Assembly: GCA_045614825.1 (NCBI GenBank)
Contig: JAZLDO010000105.1
Coordinates: forward strand, 1 to 43,159
Source: Aphodosoma sp045614825
GTDB taxonomy: Bacteria > Bacteroidota > Bacteroidia > Bacteroidales > Paludibacteraceae
Length of the DNA: 43,159 nt
Direction of reading: 5' to 3'
How positions within the stretch are numbered: position 1 is the stretch's first letter; the number at the start of each line of letters is the position of its first letter. Made by a program: the position numbers and the translations under genes. The notes under the pieces are model-generated. The model was not told the origin of the DNA. It ran no database searches and saw only the letters and a program-made list of their open reading frames with translations. Positions 7,676 to 16,644 of the stretch are shown in pieces.

Positions 7676-8968
7676 TTAGATGAATATATATTTCAATATA
7701 AAAAGTATTGCCAAAATAGACATTGTAGGTGTGAGTTTTTTGAAATTGCCACACACTAGATTAAGCAAGAAATAAGAAATCATACCCAACAAAATACCAT
7801 CTGATATAGAATATGATAATGGCATCATTATAATACAAATGAATGCTGGTATCGACTCTGAAAAATCGCTAAAATCTATTTTTCGTATTGGTTCAAGCAT
7901 CATTAAACCTACAATGATAAGCACTGGAGCTGTAGCGGCGGCTGGAATTGAAAGGAATAATGGAGAAAAGAACAATGCTACAACAAAACAACATGCAACG
8001 ACAAATGCAGTCAAACCAGAACGACCACCTTGCGCTACACCCGATGCACTCTCAACATAAGTAGTAGTGGTTGATGTTCCAAGGCATGCACCAACAGTTG
8101 TAGCAATAGCATCTGCCATAAATGCCTCATTCAAACGATTAATCTTACCATTTTCATCAACAAGATTAGCCTTTGTACAAACACCAATTAGCGTGCCTAC
8201 CGTGTCAAACATATCAATAAAAAGGAATGTGAAGACAATAATAAGCATATCAAGTGTAAAGATATTCTTCCACTCAAACTGACAGAATATTGGCGCAATA
8301 GAATCTGGCGCAGACAAAATCCCTTTAAAATTAGTAATTCCCATTGGTATGCCAATCACAGTTGTAATAAGTATGCCTAACAACATGGCGCCTTTCACAT
8401 TTTTTACATAAAGCCACCCTGTAATTATAACACCTAACAACGCAAGCAAAGCAGAACCAGATGTAACATCGCCAAGCACTACGAGTGTAGCATCATTATT
8501 AACCACAACGCCAGCATTTTGCAAACCAATAAACGCAATAAACAATCCTATACCGCCACCTATTGCATAACGCAAATTGATAGGGATAGCATTAACAATA
8601 GCCTCTCGCACATTGGTTATTGTCAGCAAAATAAAAATTAGGCCCTCAACAAAAACTGCAGTAAGAGCAAACTGCCACGAATACCCCATACCAAGGCATA
8701 CAGTATAGACAAAAAAGGCATTCAATCCCATGCCTGGAGCTAATCCAAAAGGCAATTTACCCCAAAATGCCATAACAACACAACCCACGATTGCAGCTAA
8801 GGCTGTCGATGTGAATACAGCCCCCGAAGGCATACCTTCTAACAATGAGAACATCGCAGGATTGACTGCCAAGATGTATGACATAGTCAGAAATATAGTT
8901 ATTCCGGCTATCACCTCTGTGCGCACCGACATTTTCGATGCATCAAACCCAAATAATCTTTTCAACAT
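7676..8968 (-). CDS. NCS2-family purine permease (AzgA/GhxP type)
   Basis: This is a 430-residue inner-membrane protein with about 12 hydrophobic segments. Signatures of the AzgA-like branch of NCS2 nucleobase transporters are visible: 'EVIAGITIFLTMSYILAVNP' at the N-terminus, 'GLAPGMGLNAFF', 'FLFIDMFDTVGTLIGV', and 'GTSTTTTYVESASGVAQGGRSGLTA'. The family imports adenine, guanine and hypoxanthine with protons; the exact substrate cannot be read here. It lies 21 bp downstream of the thioesterase gene and probably shares its promoter. A weak AT-rich hairpin near 7565-7580 may end the transcript. Confidence 0.88.
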   Translation of the reverse strand: MLKRLFGFDASKMSVRTEVIAGITIFLTMSYILAVNPAMFSLLEGMPSGAVFTSTALAAIVGCVVMAFWGKLPFGLAPGMGLNAFFVYTVCLGMGYSWQFALTAVFVEGLIFILLTITNVREAIVNAIPINLRYAIGGGIGLFIAFIGLQNAGVVVNNDATLVVLGDVTSGSALLALLGVIITGWLYVKNVKGAMLLGILITTVIGIPMGITNFKGILSAPDSIAPIFCQFEWKNIFTLDMLIIVFTFLFIDMFDTVGTLIGVCTKANLVDENGKINRLNEAFMADAIATTVGACLGTSTTTTYVESASGVAQGGRSGLTAFVVACCFVVALFFSPLFLSIPAAATAPVLIIVGLMMLEPIRKIDFSDFSESIPAFICIIMMPLSYSISDGILLGMISYFLLNLVCGNFKKLTPTMSILAILFILKYIFI

Positions 8969-8989
8969 ATACTCCCCTATCTAAATATA

Positions 8990-9358
8990 TTATCCCATCA
9001 CTTTTTGCATGAATTTCTCGGCATTCACCACAAAACGGTCGTGGTCGGCTGTGCCAATTGAGTTGCCTTTTGAATCGAAACACTCGATTTTGTAAGACAA
9101 TTTACGGCCATCTACGGCCACTTCGGTTGCTGTGCAAGTGATTTCTTCGCCTACTTTCGAGGCTTTTGTGTGTTGTACGGTGAGTCCAATACCTACGGTT
9201 GTATCCTCAGCACTAAGTGATTGTCCAGCCAATTCAAGAGCTGTATTTTCCATCCATGCAATCATTGTTGGGGTTGCTAGCACCTCCAAACCACCCGAAC
9301 CTACTCGAGCAGCTGTGTCTTTCGATTCTACTGTAAATTTCTTTGTTAATGTTTTCAT
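8990..9358 (-). CDS. Hotdog-fold thioesterase (FlK-like)
   Basis: This 122-residue protein resembles the fluoroacetyl-CoA thioesterase-like hotdog family. The N-terminal strand is 'FTVESKDTAARVGSGGLEVLATP', the hotdog helix 'TMIAWMENTALELAG', and then 'TTVGIGLTVQHTKASKVGEEITCTATEV' and 'KLSYKIECFDSKGNSIGTADHDRFVV'. Most members are of unknown substrate; fluoroacetate metabolism is not implied. It probably forms a two-gene unit with the downstream permease. Its leader (9359-9390) nearly duplicates that of tdh. Confidence 0.75.
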   Translation of the reverse strand: MKTLTKKFTVESKDTAARVGSGGLEVLATPTMIAWMENTALELAGQSLSAEDTTVGIGLTVQHTKASKVGEEITCTATEVAVDGRKLSYKIECFDSKGNSIGTADHDRFVVNAEKFMQKVMG

Positions 9359-9366
9359 CTTTTAGA

Positions 9367-9390
9367 TTTTTAGTAGCGAGTAGCGAGATA
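9367..9390 (-). repeat. CTCGCTACT tandem leader element of the thioesterase gene
   Basis: On the - strand the leader reads TATCTCGCTACTCGCTACTA followed by AAAATCTAAAAG and the ATG at 9358. It is almost the same as the tdh leader at 32117-32156. Confidence 0.7.
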
Positions 9391-9445
9391 TGAGACTATA
9401 CTCACTTCGCTCCGTTTTTATTTTCATAATATTATTTCGAAAAGC

Positions 9446-9476
9446 AAATTTACAAAAATAAAATCAAACACACAAC
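9446..9476 (-). promoter_or_regulatory. Promoter of thioesterase-permease unit
   Basis: On the - strand TTG (9476-9474), a 20-nt spacer and TAAATTTG (9453-9446) fit the Bacteroidetes consensus. The leader to the ATG at 9358 is about 80 nt. Confidence 0.55.
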
Positions 9477-9482
9477 AATAAT

Positions 9483-10376
9483 TTAATTCTTATATTGTAT
9501 AACAGTATCACGACGCAATGTTAAAGGATAAACTTTAGCTCCATACCCAATCCAATAACCTTTTCCTCCCTCTATATTAGAATAAACGTTAGTATATACT
9601 GGCATAAATGCAATTCTAGAAGTTGTTGACATTGCCGAAAATTCAGACCAAAATTTATATCCCAAACTATCAACTGTAGTAAGTTTAATATCAATTTTAT
9701 CCCATGGTTTAAAGAAACGAGAAGGATTAAATCCCTCTATATCTTCTAATCCAATTGTCGAAAGTGCCACATTACGATAAATTGGCATACAAATAACACC
9801 CCTATCATCTACATCCTCATCAGAAAACAGACCTAAAAAACAATTCATATATTGTTTGTCTCCGCGATAACGATAAAACAAAACATAATAATCCTCTTTT
9901 TCAACATCAGAATCAGTTAAGTAACCGAAAAGATGAATCACGCTATCATTATTCTCTGATTGTTGTACTTTTATAGAATCCAAAAATGCGGGTTCTGGTA
10001 TAGTCGTTTGTGCTGTAACAATTTTGTCTTCATACTCAACCTCGATGGTATAAGTTTCACCAACTTGCCCTATAATATGAGTAGATGTGTATTTATATGG
10101 TGGCATATAGTTAGTATCTAATCCCCCTGTCAAAACAACCGACTCATATCCATCCGAAATAGTAACCTTCCCCAATGAAACTAATTTGTCCATCATCAAT
10201 TCAGATATAGAATCGTATTTTTCGCCCATCACTATTGAATAGTGCAACATTACAGTTGGATGACCTTCATTTTCAATCCATCCTTCAACTATCAATACTG
10301 GTTCGATTGGAGTTTTTTGAGGTGTACATGCTACCACTATAACAACAAACAATAGATATAATATTCTCTTAATCAT
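9483..10376 (-). CDS. DUF4249 lipoprotein
   Basis: This is a 297-residue protein with a lipoprotein signal (LLFVVIVVAC, Cys about residue 17). Then comes 'EPVLIVEGWIENEGHPTVMLHYS', a typical opening of the Bacteroidetes DUF4249 family, which is normally encoded next to a TonB-dependent receptor, as here. 'GETYTIEVEYEDKIVTAQTTIPEP' fits the beta-rich middle of the family. It is likely an outer-membrane lipoprotein partner of the receptor encoded 6 bp upstream. It is the last gene of the five-gene operon. Confidence 0.8.
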   Translation of the reverse strand: MIKRILYLLFVVIVVACTPQKTPIEPVLIVEGWIENEGHPTVMLHYSIVMGEKYDSISELMMDKLVSLGKVTISDGYESVVLTGGLDTNYMPPYKYTSTHIIGQVGETYTIEVEYEDKIVTAQTTIPEPAFLDSIKVQQSENNDSVIHLFGYLTDSDVEKEDYYVLFYRYRGDKQYMNCFLGLFSDEDVDDRGVICMPIYRNVALSTIGLEDIEGFNPSRFFKPWDKIDIKLTTVDSLGYKFWSEFSAMSTTSRIAFMPVYTNVYSNIEGGKGYWIGYGAKVYPLTLRRDTVIQYKN

Positions 10377-10382
10377 AAGACA

Positions 10383-12422
10383 TCAAAATCGGAAGAAACA
10401 ACTAAGCGACGGCACTATAATTGGCAACAAGACAACATTTTTCATATCAAAATTTGCTGTAGGCAAAATAAATTGCACATTTTTATGAGCATAAACATTA
10501 TACAACGAAAGATTTATACCCAATTCTCGATGTTGCTTTTTGATTATATAATAATTTGCCGATAAATCTAAACGATGATATAGTGGCAATGACGCAGCAT
10601 TGTGTACACCAAATTCATACATCACTCGCCCATTCAAGATATAAGCCATAATCGGTTCAGTATAAGGAGCACCTGATGCTAAAACAAACATTGCTCCCAA
10701 CGACCACCGTTTCGATAACTGAGAATTCAAGACAACTACCAAATTATGACGTCTATCATGACGAGCTCTAATTACATACCCCTCTGCCAATTCATCAAAA
10801 TTACGCCACGCCCAACCTAAAGTGTAAGATAGATAGCCTTTCACATACCCCTTATTTTTACGCAACATCAGATTCAGTCCATAATTACGACCCTTTCCAA
10901 CTAACAATCCACTTTCATAATCAAATCCTGTATAGAGCATCTCCAATATATTAGCTGTTGACTCTACTACATTATACAACTGCTTGAAATAAACCTCAGC
11001 CGATAAAGAATAACTATTTTTAAGAAAATCACCAGTATAAGCCAACGAAACAGAATGTGCCCACTCAGGAGAATTATATCCATTCGAAAGAAAAAAATAA
11101 TCTGTTGGCAGACCGCCATCAGTCAAACCTGCTTTATGAATTGCTTGATGATAGATACCATAATGCAATCTAATTTTATGTTTTCGATGAGGAATAAAAT
11201 CAAATGAAAGACGCGGGTCTAAGGATGTAAAAGTTGCATTGTCGTCGCACAACCACAACGATGGACGTAGACCCAATGTATAAGAAAAAAGAGGATTCAC
11301 CCGATGATTGAAATCAACGAAAGCCGACAACTCATGCATGGTTTTCAATCCAATGACCGAATCAGCAGTAAAACTAACACCCTCTGACAAAAACGACAAA
11401 GGAGAGTTAAACATCATATTCCATTCAGCACCTGCTGAGAGTTGCATATTATTGAAAATATCGATATCAGCAACAGATTTAAGTCCCGTTGATGCCAATG
11501 CCGACGAAGCTATTACATCCATCGTAACTTCAGCGACATTGACAAAATTGCGAAACCCGGAAAAGTGAGCCTTAGTTGTCCAGCGAGCTTTATCGAATTG
11601 ATGTTGCCACGACAATGAAGTAGCCAAATTGCTCCACCTAACACCAATATCAATAGTCGAAATAGGATCATCTACCCCCAACTTATCCATACCATAATAA
11701 CCCGACAAAATCAATTCATCTCTATCCGTAGGTCGATAAGAATATGCAGCATTGAAATCTTGAAAATCGTAATTTATAGCATATCCTTCAAAATTAAGCC
11801 ATTTACCATAGAGCATATCGATATAGGACGAACGAGCCGAGAGATATAGGTCACTCTTCTTTCCTAGGCTAGCTGGTACGGTAAGTTCAGAACTAATCAA
11901 TCCCACGTTGCCTTCGACACCAACCTTGCGGTCGAAGCGAGTATTAGGCACAAGTTCGACGCCTCCCCCTAATCGATTCGCAAACTGCGCAGTATGAGCC
12001 GACTTTTCGACATTCATACTCTGGAAATGGGCAGGGATAAAAGAAGAAAACAGACCCAAAAGATGATTAGGATAATAAATTGGAGCTCCATTTATGTTCA
12101 AAATTGTGTGATGATCGTCACAACCTTGAATATAAATGCCAGCAGTAGATTCGCCATTAGTTTGCACCCCCGAGATAGTTTGTAGATAACGCATCGGGTC
12201 AGATGTACCCAAAAATTTAGGCAACACATCAAGCCCTTTTATATCAATCTTCATCATACTATTAGTGTCTTGTATTAACCGAGTATGACGTTGCTCAACA
12301 ACACGAATTTCCTCTAATTCTCCATATTGCATAAAAGTGGTATCAGCAGGGATAGTATCTGCATAACTACCCCTGCTGATTACCAATAATATTATCAATA
12401 ACAAAAACTGACGCATCACCAT
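10383..12422 (-). CDS. TonB-dependent receptor without N-terminal carboxypeptidase-like domain
   Basis: This is a 679-residue protein with a signal peptide (about residues 1-21), a plug domain (about 45-150, with 'GLDVLPKFLGTSDPMRYLQTISGVQTNGE' and 'GIYIQGCDDHHTILNINGAPIYYPNHLLGLF') and a long beta-barrel ending in F-F-R-F. It lacks the carboxypeptidase-regulatory-like domain present in the receptor at 16645-19110. It is expected to import a ligand across the outer membrane with TonB energy; the ligand is unknown. ATG codons at 12422 and 12416 are both possible, and the stop of the upstream gene overlaps them. The partner lipoprotein DUF4249 follows. Confidence 0.85.
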   Translation of the reverse strand: MVMRQFLLLIILLVISRGSYADTIPADTTFMQYGELEEIRVVEQRHTRLIQDTNSMMKIDIKGLDVLPKFLGTSDPMRYLQTISGVQTNGESTAGIYIQGCDDHHTILNINGAPIYYPNHLLGLFSSFIPAHFQSMNVEKSAHTAQFANRLGGGVELVPNTRFDRKVGVEGNVGLISSELTVPASLGKKSDLYLSARSSYIDMLYGKWLNFEGYAINYDFQDFNAAYSYRPTDRDELILSGYYGMDKLGVDDPISTIDIGVRWSNLATSLSWQHQFDKARWTTKAHFSGFRNFVNVAEVTMDVIASSALASTGLKSVADIDIFNNMQLSAGAEWNMMFNSPLSFLSEGVSFTADSVIGLKTMHELSAFVDFNHRVNPLFSYTLGLRPSLWLCDDNATFTSLDPRLSFDFIPHRKHKIRLHYGIYHQAIHKAGLTDGGLPTDYFFLSNGYNSPEWAHSVSLAYTGDFLKNSYSLSAEVYFKQLYNVVESTANILEMLYTGFDYESGLLVGKGRNYGLNLMLRKNKGYVKGYLSYTLGWAWRNFDELAEGYVIRARHDRRHNLVVVLNSQLSKRWSLGAMFVLASGAPYTEPIMAYILNGRVMYEFGVHNAASLPLYHRLDLSANYYIIKKQHRELGINLSLYNVYAHKNVQFILPTANFDMKNVVLLPIIVPSLSCFFRF

Positions 12423-14116
12423 TCATCAAAATCAATTGGCTCTATTTCATTATATTTTGCCAATTTGATATAGCTATTAACTAAATCTTCTGCCAAGTCT
12501 ATTACAGAACCAAATGCTACTTCGGTGAAATAGTCTTCAAACTCGTAAGTTGTTCCATTTTGTGGAAAATAAAGAACTAAAATTTGGTCGTAATCTTTTA
12601 TTTCAACTTCTTCCTCTTCCACATATTCCCCATTTTCATCGTAATATCCTCCATAATGCTCAGTCCACTCATCAAGTTCAAGATCCATTTGCAATTCGGC
12701 TTGTCGCACAGATGTATTGTAATACAACCCTACTTGCATATTAGTGTTATACCAATCTGCAACTGCTTTATTATAATCATATTGGTAATAATATTCTTCC
12801 CAATAATTCTCAGGATCACCATCTTTCTCAGCATAATAACTATCAATTTTATCTAATCCGCGATAAAATTTTACAACATCTTTAGATGAAGCTTTGATTT
12901 GCAATTGATTGATAAGATCTACTTCTGCAGTAATAAAGCCGGTTTCTAAACGCTCTGCCACCTCATCATGCTCCCAAAAAGCATTTTCATATTTTTCAAA
13001 CCATTCTTCATACTCTTCTTTATTTGTTTTATCTAACAAAAGAACAGCAGGTGCAGATGCTGATACAGAAAGCAATGATTTATCGCCACATTTAATATCA
13101 ACATTTACTTTTGCTTCTGTACTATTAACACTAACACTATTAGTATACAAAATATTAGCTATTTTAAGATTCATTGCATAATTTACATGTTTTGATTTTT
13201 CGATATCGAAATTCATTTCAAGTGCAATATGCTCAACATCTGCCTCTTTGAGTGAGAATGTAATTTTCGATGGCAACACTGCTGTATTAGGTTGCATATA
13301 ATACTCATAACGATAATAACCATTTGTCACTTGCCATTGATACTCATAGTGAGCAGGAACTACATCTCCTTGTTCATAGTAATTATAAGAAAGATAGTGT
13401 CCATTTTCATCACAAAATTCAATCCATCGACCATAATTTCTATTTACATACTCATCAACATACACGAGTACATTATCACTATATCCTGGTGATTCAACCC
13501 ATGTTTTAGAAGCAACAGAATCTGTTTCATATTCAAATTCTACTTCTATCTCTTCTCCTTTTCCTGTAAGCACAGCTTCACATTTTTCGCCATCTTCATT
13601 TTCAAAGCGAAGAACTATATTTTCTGATTTACCTACATATTCCCACACCTCATCATCATCATTAGCTTCGAATATACCTGTAAAACGAGGGAATTTATAG
13701 ATTTCCATAGCAAGGTTATGAGTAACATCACCCTCTGTCAATTGTCTAACGCCACGAGCAAATTGGCGCAAGAAAGGCAATTCGTCCTCATAGTGTTCGT
13801 ATGCAGGTTCCCAATCATAATCTTCATACTTATAAACCAAATAATCGGCTAACTCAATCAAATCACGTTGATCTTTTGGTTTAAACATCTCCATCAACTC
13901 TTCTGCAATTCCAACCAATTTATCTTTTTGTGCGTTTGGCGACAAAGTTTCCATTGCCTCTCCATTTTCATCTGTAACAAATGTGATACTATCCACATCT
14001 TCCAATGCTGCATCATATATTACTTTTCCTCCACGAGTCAATACGACTTGCGAAAAAAGCATTGTTGCACCCACGAGTGCCATCATTATAATAGAAAATA
14101 TCTTTTTCATAATCAT
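12416..14116 (-). CDS. Large acidic, Tyr-rich secreted protein of unknown family
   Basis: I do not recognise a family for this 566-residue protein. It has a signal peptide (MKKIFSIIMMALVGATMLFS) and then a motif shared with the next two upstream genes: T-R-G-G-K-V-I-Y-D-A-A-L-E-D-V-D-S-I-T-F. The rest is strongly acidic, full of Glu, Asp and Tyr (e.g. EEYYYQYDYNKAVADWYN, DEDGEYVEEEEVE-like stretches), with a beta-rich middle. No C-terminal sorting domain, lipobox, enzyme motif or CxxCH was found. It lies 15 bp after the Ig-like gene and overlaps the receptor gene, so it is probably a surface or periplasmic partner of that receptor. Confidence 0.6.
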   Translation of the reverse strand: MIMKKIFSIIMMALVGATMLFSQVVLTRGGKVIYDAALEDVDSITFVTDENGEAMETLSPNAQKDKLVGIAEELMEMFKPKDQRDLIELADYLVYKYEDYDWEPAYEHYEDELPFLRQFARGVRQLTEGDVTHNLAMEIYKFPRFTGIFEANDDDEVWEYVGKSENIVLRFENEDGEKCEAVLTGKGEEIEVEFEYETDSVASKTWVESPGYSDNVLVYVDEYVNRNYGRWIEFCDENGHYLSYNYYEQGDVVPAHYEYQWQVTNGYYRYEYYMQPNTAVLPSKITFSLKEADVEHIALEMNFDIEKSKHVNYAMNLKIANILYTNSVSVNSTEAKVNVDIKCGDKSLLSVSASAPAVLLLDKTNKEEYEEWFEKYENAFWEHDEVAERLETGFITAEVDLINQLQIKASSKDVVKFYRGLDKIDSYYAEKDGDPENYWEEYYYQYDYNKAVADWYNTNMQVGLYYNTSVRQAELQMDLELDEWTEHYGGYYDENGEYVEEEEVEIKDYDQILVLYFPQNGTTYEFEDYFTEVAFGSVIDLAEDLVNSYIKLAKYNEIEPIDFDEW

Positions 14117-14131
14117 ATCAATTTAATTAAA

Positions 14132-15943
14132 TTAAAAACGAATATCTTGAAGTTTCATTTGTAAAGGAATATTCAACAATTGATTTGCTTTCAATGCTTT
14201 TTCTGATATTCCTTGCATTTTCATCGAAGCTTTTTGTTGTGGCGCATAATATTCATTGCTGAAATAAATATCACGATATATCATAGGAGCCATCTCGAAT
14301 GGAGTAACAAACGTTTCAACCATTTCACCGGTTTCTTCATCTTTCACCATCTCTGTACGTAATCCATTCGGAGTATCAGCAAAAAATTCTAATCCCATAG
14401 ACATATATGAAATACAAATATCAGTAGTACCTCTATCTAATTCATCTAGTGTCAAAGAGAAATCTCCATGTCTCACCAAACCTGTAATATATTCATCTCC
14501 AGTCTCTGTATTCAAATAATAGATATACGATGATTCCTGTTTCAACCACCAACCATATTCCGCTAAAAAATCATCTGCGTTAGGCCATTCTCCGGTTGTA
14601 TAATATTGCTCATAATATTTACAATAAGAATAATCGTTAAAATAAGAGTTCGACGCACACAGAGGTTTAAAATATTTCTCCCCATTATATTCGGTTAAAT
14701 AATCATCTTCCCAATATGAATCCATAAAATTATAATTTCCAAGAACATAATAAGATGTACCATCAGATACCCATGCAATAGGCACATATATATAATAATC
14801 CTCACCTTCAATACGCTCTCCATCTACCCAATTCAAATTAGAACCCAAAAGCCATAATTGCCCTTCAAGAACTACATCATTATCGCCATCACCATTATAG
14901 TCATAATCTAAAGGATATTCACGTCCATTTGTTCCCCAAAGCACATCATAAAATTGCACAGTCATTGGATCTGTTGGTTTTACAACAACTTTAATTGTAT
15001 CTTCTATCTCTGTACCAACAATTTTAACAATTACATCTGCTTCCCCAGCAGCAACACCCATAAGTTCTTGTTCATAATAAGTTGAAGAATTTGCATTTGT
15101 GAACAAAACTACACTTTTATCCATAGAAATCCACTCATATTCAAAATTACTTGGGTAATAATTATTATTTTCGTTATCTTTAAAATAAACAAAAACTCCT
15201 TTAAAGCCTCCAACACCTAATTTAAGGACTTCCACTTCTTGATAATTTCCACCATAACCATCATAAGCCATAATACCCATTTCTACATCCTCTACTTTAA
15301 CAATAGTTGACGCAGATGTCTTTGTATTTTTCAATTTAGCAGTGATAATAGCTTGACCTTCAGCCACAGCAATGACTTTTCCATTTTCATCTACAGTTGC
15401 TACTTTTTCATTAGATGACGCCCACTCCAAATCTTCTCTACATTCCCAACAATAAGGCTCAAAGCTAATATAGCCTCTTAATTCATCATATACTTGCCCT
15501 GGTAAAAGATAAACATAATCGTTATTGAATTGTAAACTTCCTTCGTAGCCTTTAACTACGACTTTACACTTTTGCTCCAACTCTGTTCCAATCAATTTCA
15601 CTGTAACTGTTGCTTCACCAATGCCTCGTGCCACAAGATAACCATCGTATGAAACTGTTACAATATCTTCATCACTTGACTTATATTCCAACACACCATA
15701 CGATTTTTTTGGAGAAAACTCTACATGAATCCATTTAGTTTTTTCGCCTCCATAATAACCGTAATACATCAACTCAACTTCATCATTCACCAACTCAAAA
15801 TCTTCAACTTCATAGAACGAAATTTTATCTACCTCATCTATATTTTTGCTATAGATAACTTCACCGTCTTTCCACAACAAGACTTGAGCAAACATCATTG
15901 TGCTAAAAAACACCGATGCCAATAATAAAAATATCTTTTTCAT
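14132..15943 (-). CDS. Secreted protein with Ig-like (Big_2) repeats
   Basis: This 603-residue protein has a signal peptide (about residues 1-19) and the shared motif L-W-K-D-G-E-V-I-Y-S-K-N-I-D-E-V-D-K-I-S-F. About three bacterial Ig-like group 2 repeats follow. Their hallmarks are 'YKSSDEDIVTVSYDGYLVARGIGEATVTV', 'WASSNEKVATVDENGKVIAVAEGQAIITA', and a looser third copy ending 'GVAAGEADVIVKIVGTEIEDTIKVVV'. The C-terminal 270 residues are acidic and aromatic and match nothing I know. No T9SS sorting domain is visible. Big_2 domains commonly serve as adhesive or spacer modules. It is the second gene of the five-gene operon. Confidence 0.7.
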   Translation of the reverse strand: MKKIFLLLASVFFSTMMFAQVLLWKDGEVIYSKNIDEVDKISFYEVEDFELVNDEVELMYYGYYGGEKTKWIHVEFSPKKSYGVLEYKSSDEDIVTVSYDGYLVARGIGEATVTVKLIGTELEQKCKVVVKGYEGSLQFNNDYVYLLPGQVYDELRGYISFEPYCWECREDLEWASSNEKVATVDENGKVIAVAEGQAIITAKLKNTKTSASTIVKVEDVEMGIMAYDGYGGNYQEVEVLKLGVGGFKGVFVYFKDNENNNYYPSNFEYEWISMDKSVVLFTNANSSTYYEQELMGVAAGEADVIVKIVGTEIEDTIKVVVKPTDPMTVQFYDVLWGTNGREYPLDYDYNGDGDNDVVLEGQLWLLGSNLNWVDGERIEGEDYYIYVPIAWVSDGTSYYVLGNYNFMDSYWEDDYLTEYNGEKYFKPLCASNSYFNDYSYCKYYEQYYTTGEWPNADDFLAEYGWWLKQESSYIYYLNTETGDEYITGLVRHGDFSLTLDELDRGTTDICISYMSMGLEFFADTPNGLRTEMVKDEETGEMVETFVTPFEMAPMIYRDIYFSNEYYAPQQKASMKMQGISEKALKANQLLNIPLQMKLQDIRF

Positions 15944-15948
15944 AAACC

Positions 15949-16461
15949 TTATTCTTTAATAAATTTAACTACATTTGCTTTTGATTGAATCAAATACGAA
16001 CCAACTGCAAGGTCGCTAACTTCGATTCGTGTAACTTCTGATTCAACTACTTGAGTTTTCACCAATACACCATCAATTGTATAAACACGAAGTACATCAC
16101 CTATCTCCATACCTTCAATAAACAATTCATCCATTGATGGATTTGGATAAACCACCATTGAGAAACCATCAACGTTTTCAACGCTAGTTTCTGGTGTGTC
16201 TCCAATAACAATTTTTTGTACATCCTTAATCTTCGTAACATGCAATTCATTTCCTTCTTTATCAAAAAAAGCCATTTCATCACCATCCAATTCTACATAA
16301 CCTAGTTGTTTTAATTCATAGGCTTGTTCTTCTGCCGAAAGATAAACAACTTTAATAGTAGTTACTGTAGCAAAAAGTGCTGTAGCCGACAATAACACCA
16401 TAAATAACAATATAGTTCCTCTCTTTATGGAACTACAAATTTCATGTAAATGTTTTTTCAT
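15949..16461 (-). CDS. Small T9SS-sorted protein (type A C-terminal sorting domain)
   Basis: This is a 170-residue protein with a long signal peptide (hydrophobic core 'TILLFMVLLSATALFA'). A short unit follows whose 'DGDEMAFFDKEGNELHVTKIKDVQKIVIGD' is a looser form of the motif shared with the next two genes. The C-terminal domain (about residues 95-170) begins 'MVVYPNPSMDELFIEG', continues 'VLRVYTIDGVLVKTQVVES', and ends 'LAVGSYLIQSKANVVKFIKE'. That is the type IX secretion type A sorting signature (YPNPs, ..G..v, L..G.Y.i....). It is therefore likely exported through T9SS and displayed or released. It is first in the five-gene operon, behind its own promoter. Confidence 0.78.
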   Translation of the reverse strand: MKKHLHEICSSIKRGTILLFMVLLSATALFATVTTIKVVYLSAEEQAYELKQLGYVELDGDEMAFFDKEGNELHVTKIKDVQKIVIGDTPETSVENVDGFSMVVYPNPSMDELFIEGMEIGDVLRVYTIDGVLVKTQVVESEVTRIEVSDLAVGSYLIQSKANVVKFIKE

Positions 16462-16516
16462 ACACTTAAAAAATTAATTTCTAACCTACTCTATTCAAGG
16501 ATTTTCGGCTTATTCC

Positions 16517-16547
16517 CAAAATATTTTTCAATGAAAGTATTTTCAAA
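16517..16547 (-). promoter_or_regulatory. Candidate promoter of the five-gene secreted/TBDR operon
   Basis: On the - strand TTTG (16547-16544) is followed after 19 nt by ATATTTTG (16524-16517), 6 of 8 positions of TAnnTTTG. The TTTG lies in the U-tract of the preceding terminator. The leader to the ATG at 16461 would be about 50 nt. Confidence 0.45.
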
Positions 16548-16594
16548 AAAAATGTGCACTGATTTCATTCCAATAAAAATGAAATCGGTGCACA
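16544..16594 (-). terminator. Terminator of the fic-uvrD-TBDR operon
   Basis: The arms at 16553-16569 and 16578-16594 form a 17-bp stem with a single G-T wobble and an 8-nt loop. On the - strand the stem is followed by a T8 run. It lies 50 bp past the TBDR stop at 16645 and directly ahead of the next operon's promoter. Confidence 0.88.
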
Positions 16595-16644
16595 AATGTA
16601 CAACAAAATGTGTGAACACACACCAAAAAAAACGTTAATAATTC

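Noticed and set aside
7539..7754. 71-codon frame after the NCS2 permease (-)
   Set aside because: It overlaps the permease 3' end in another frame, has no recognisable motif and no start signal.
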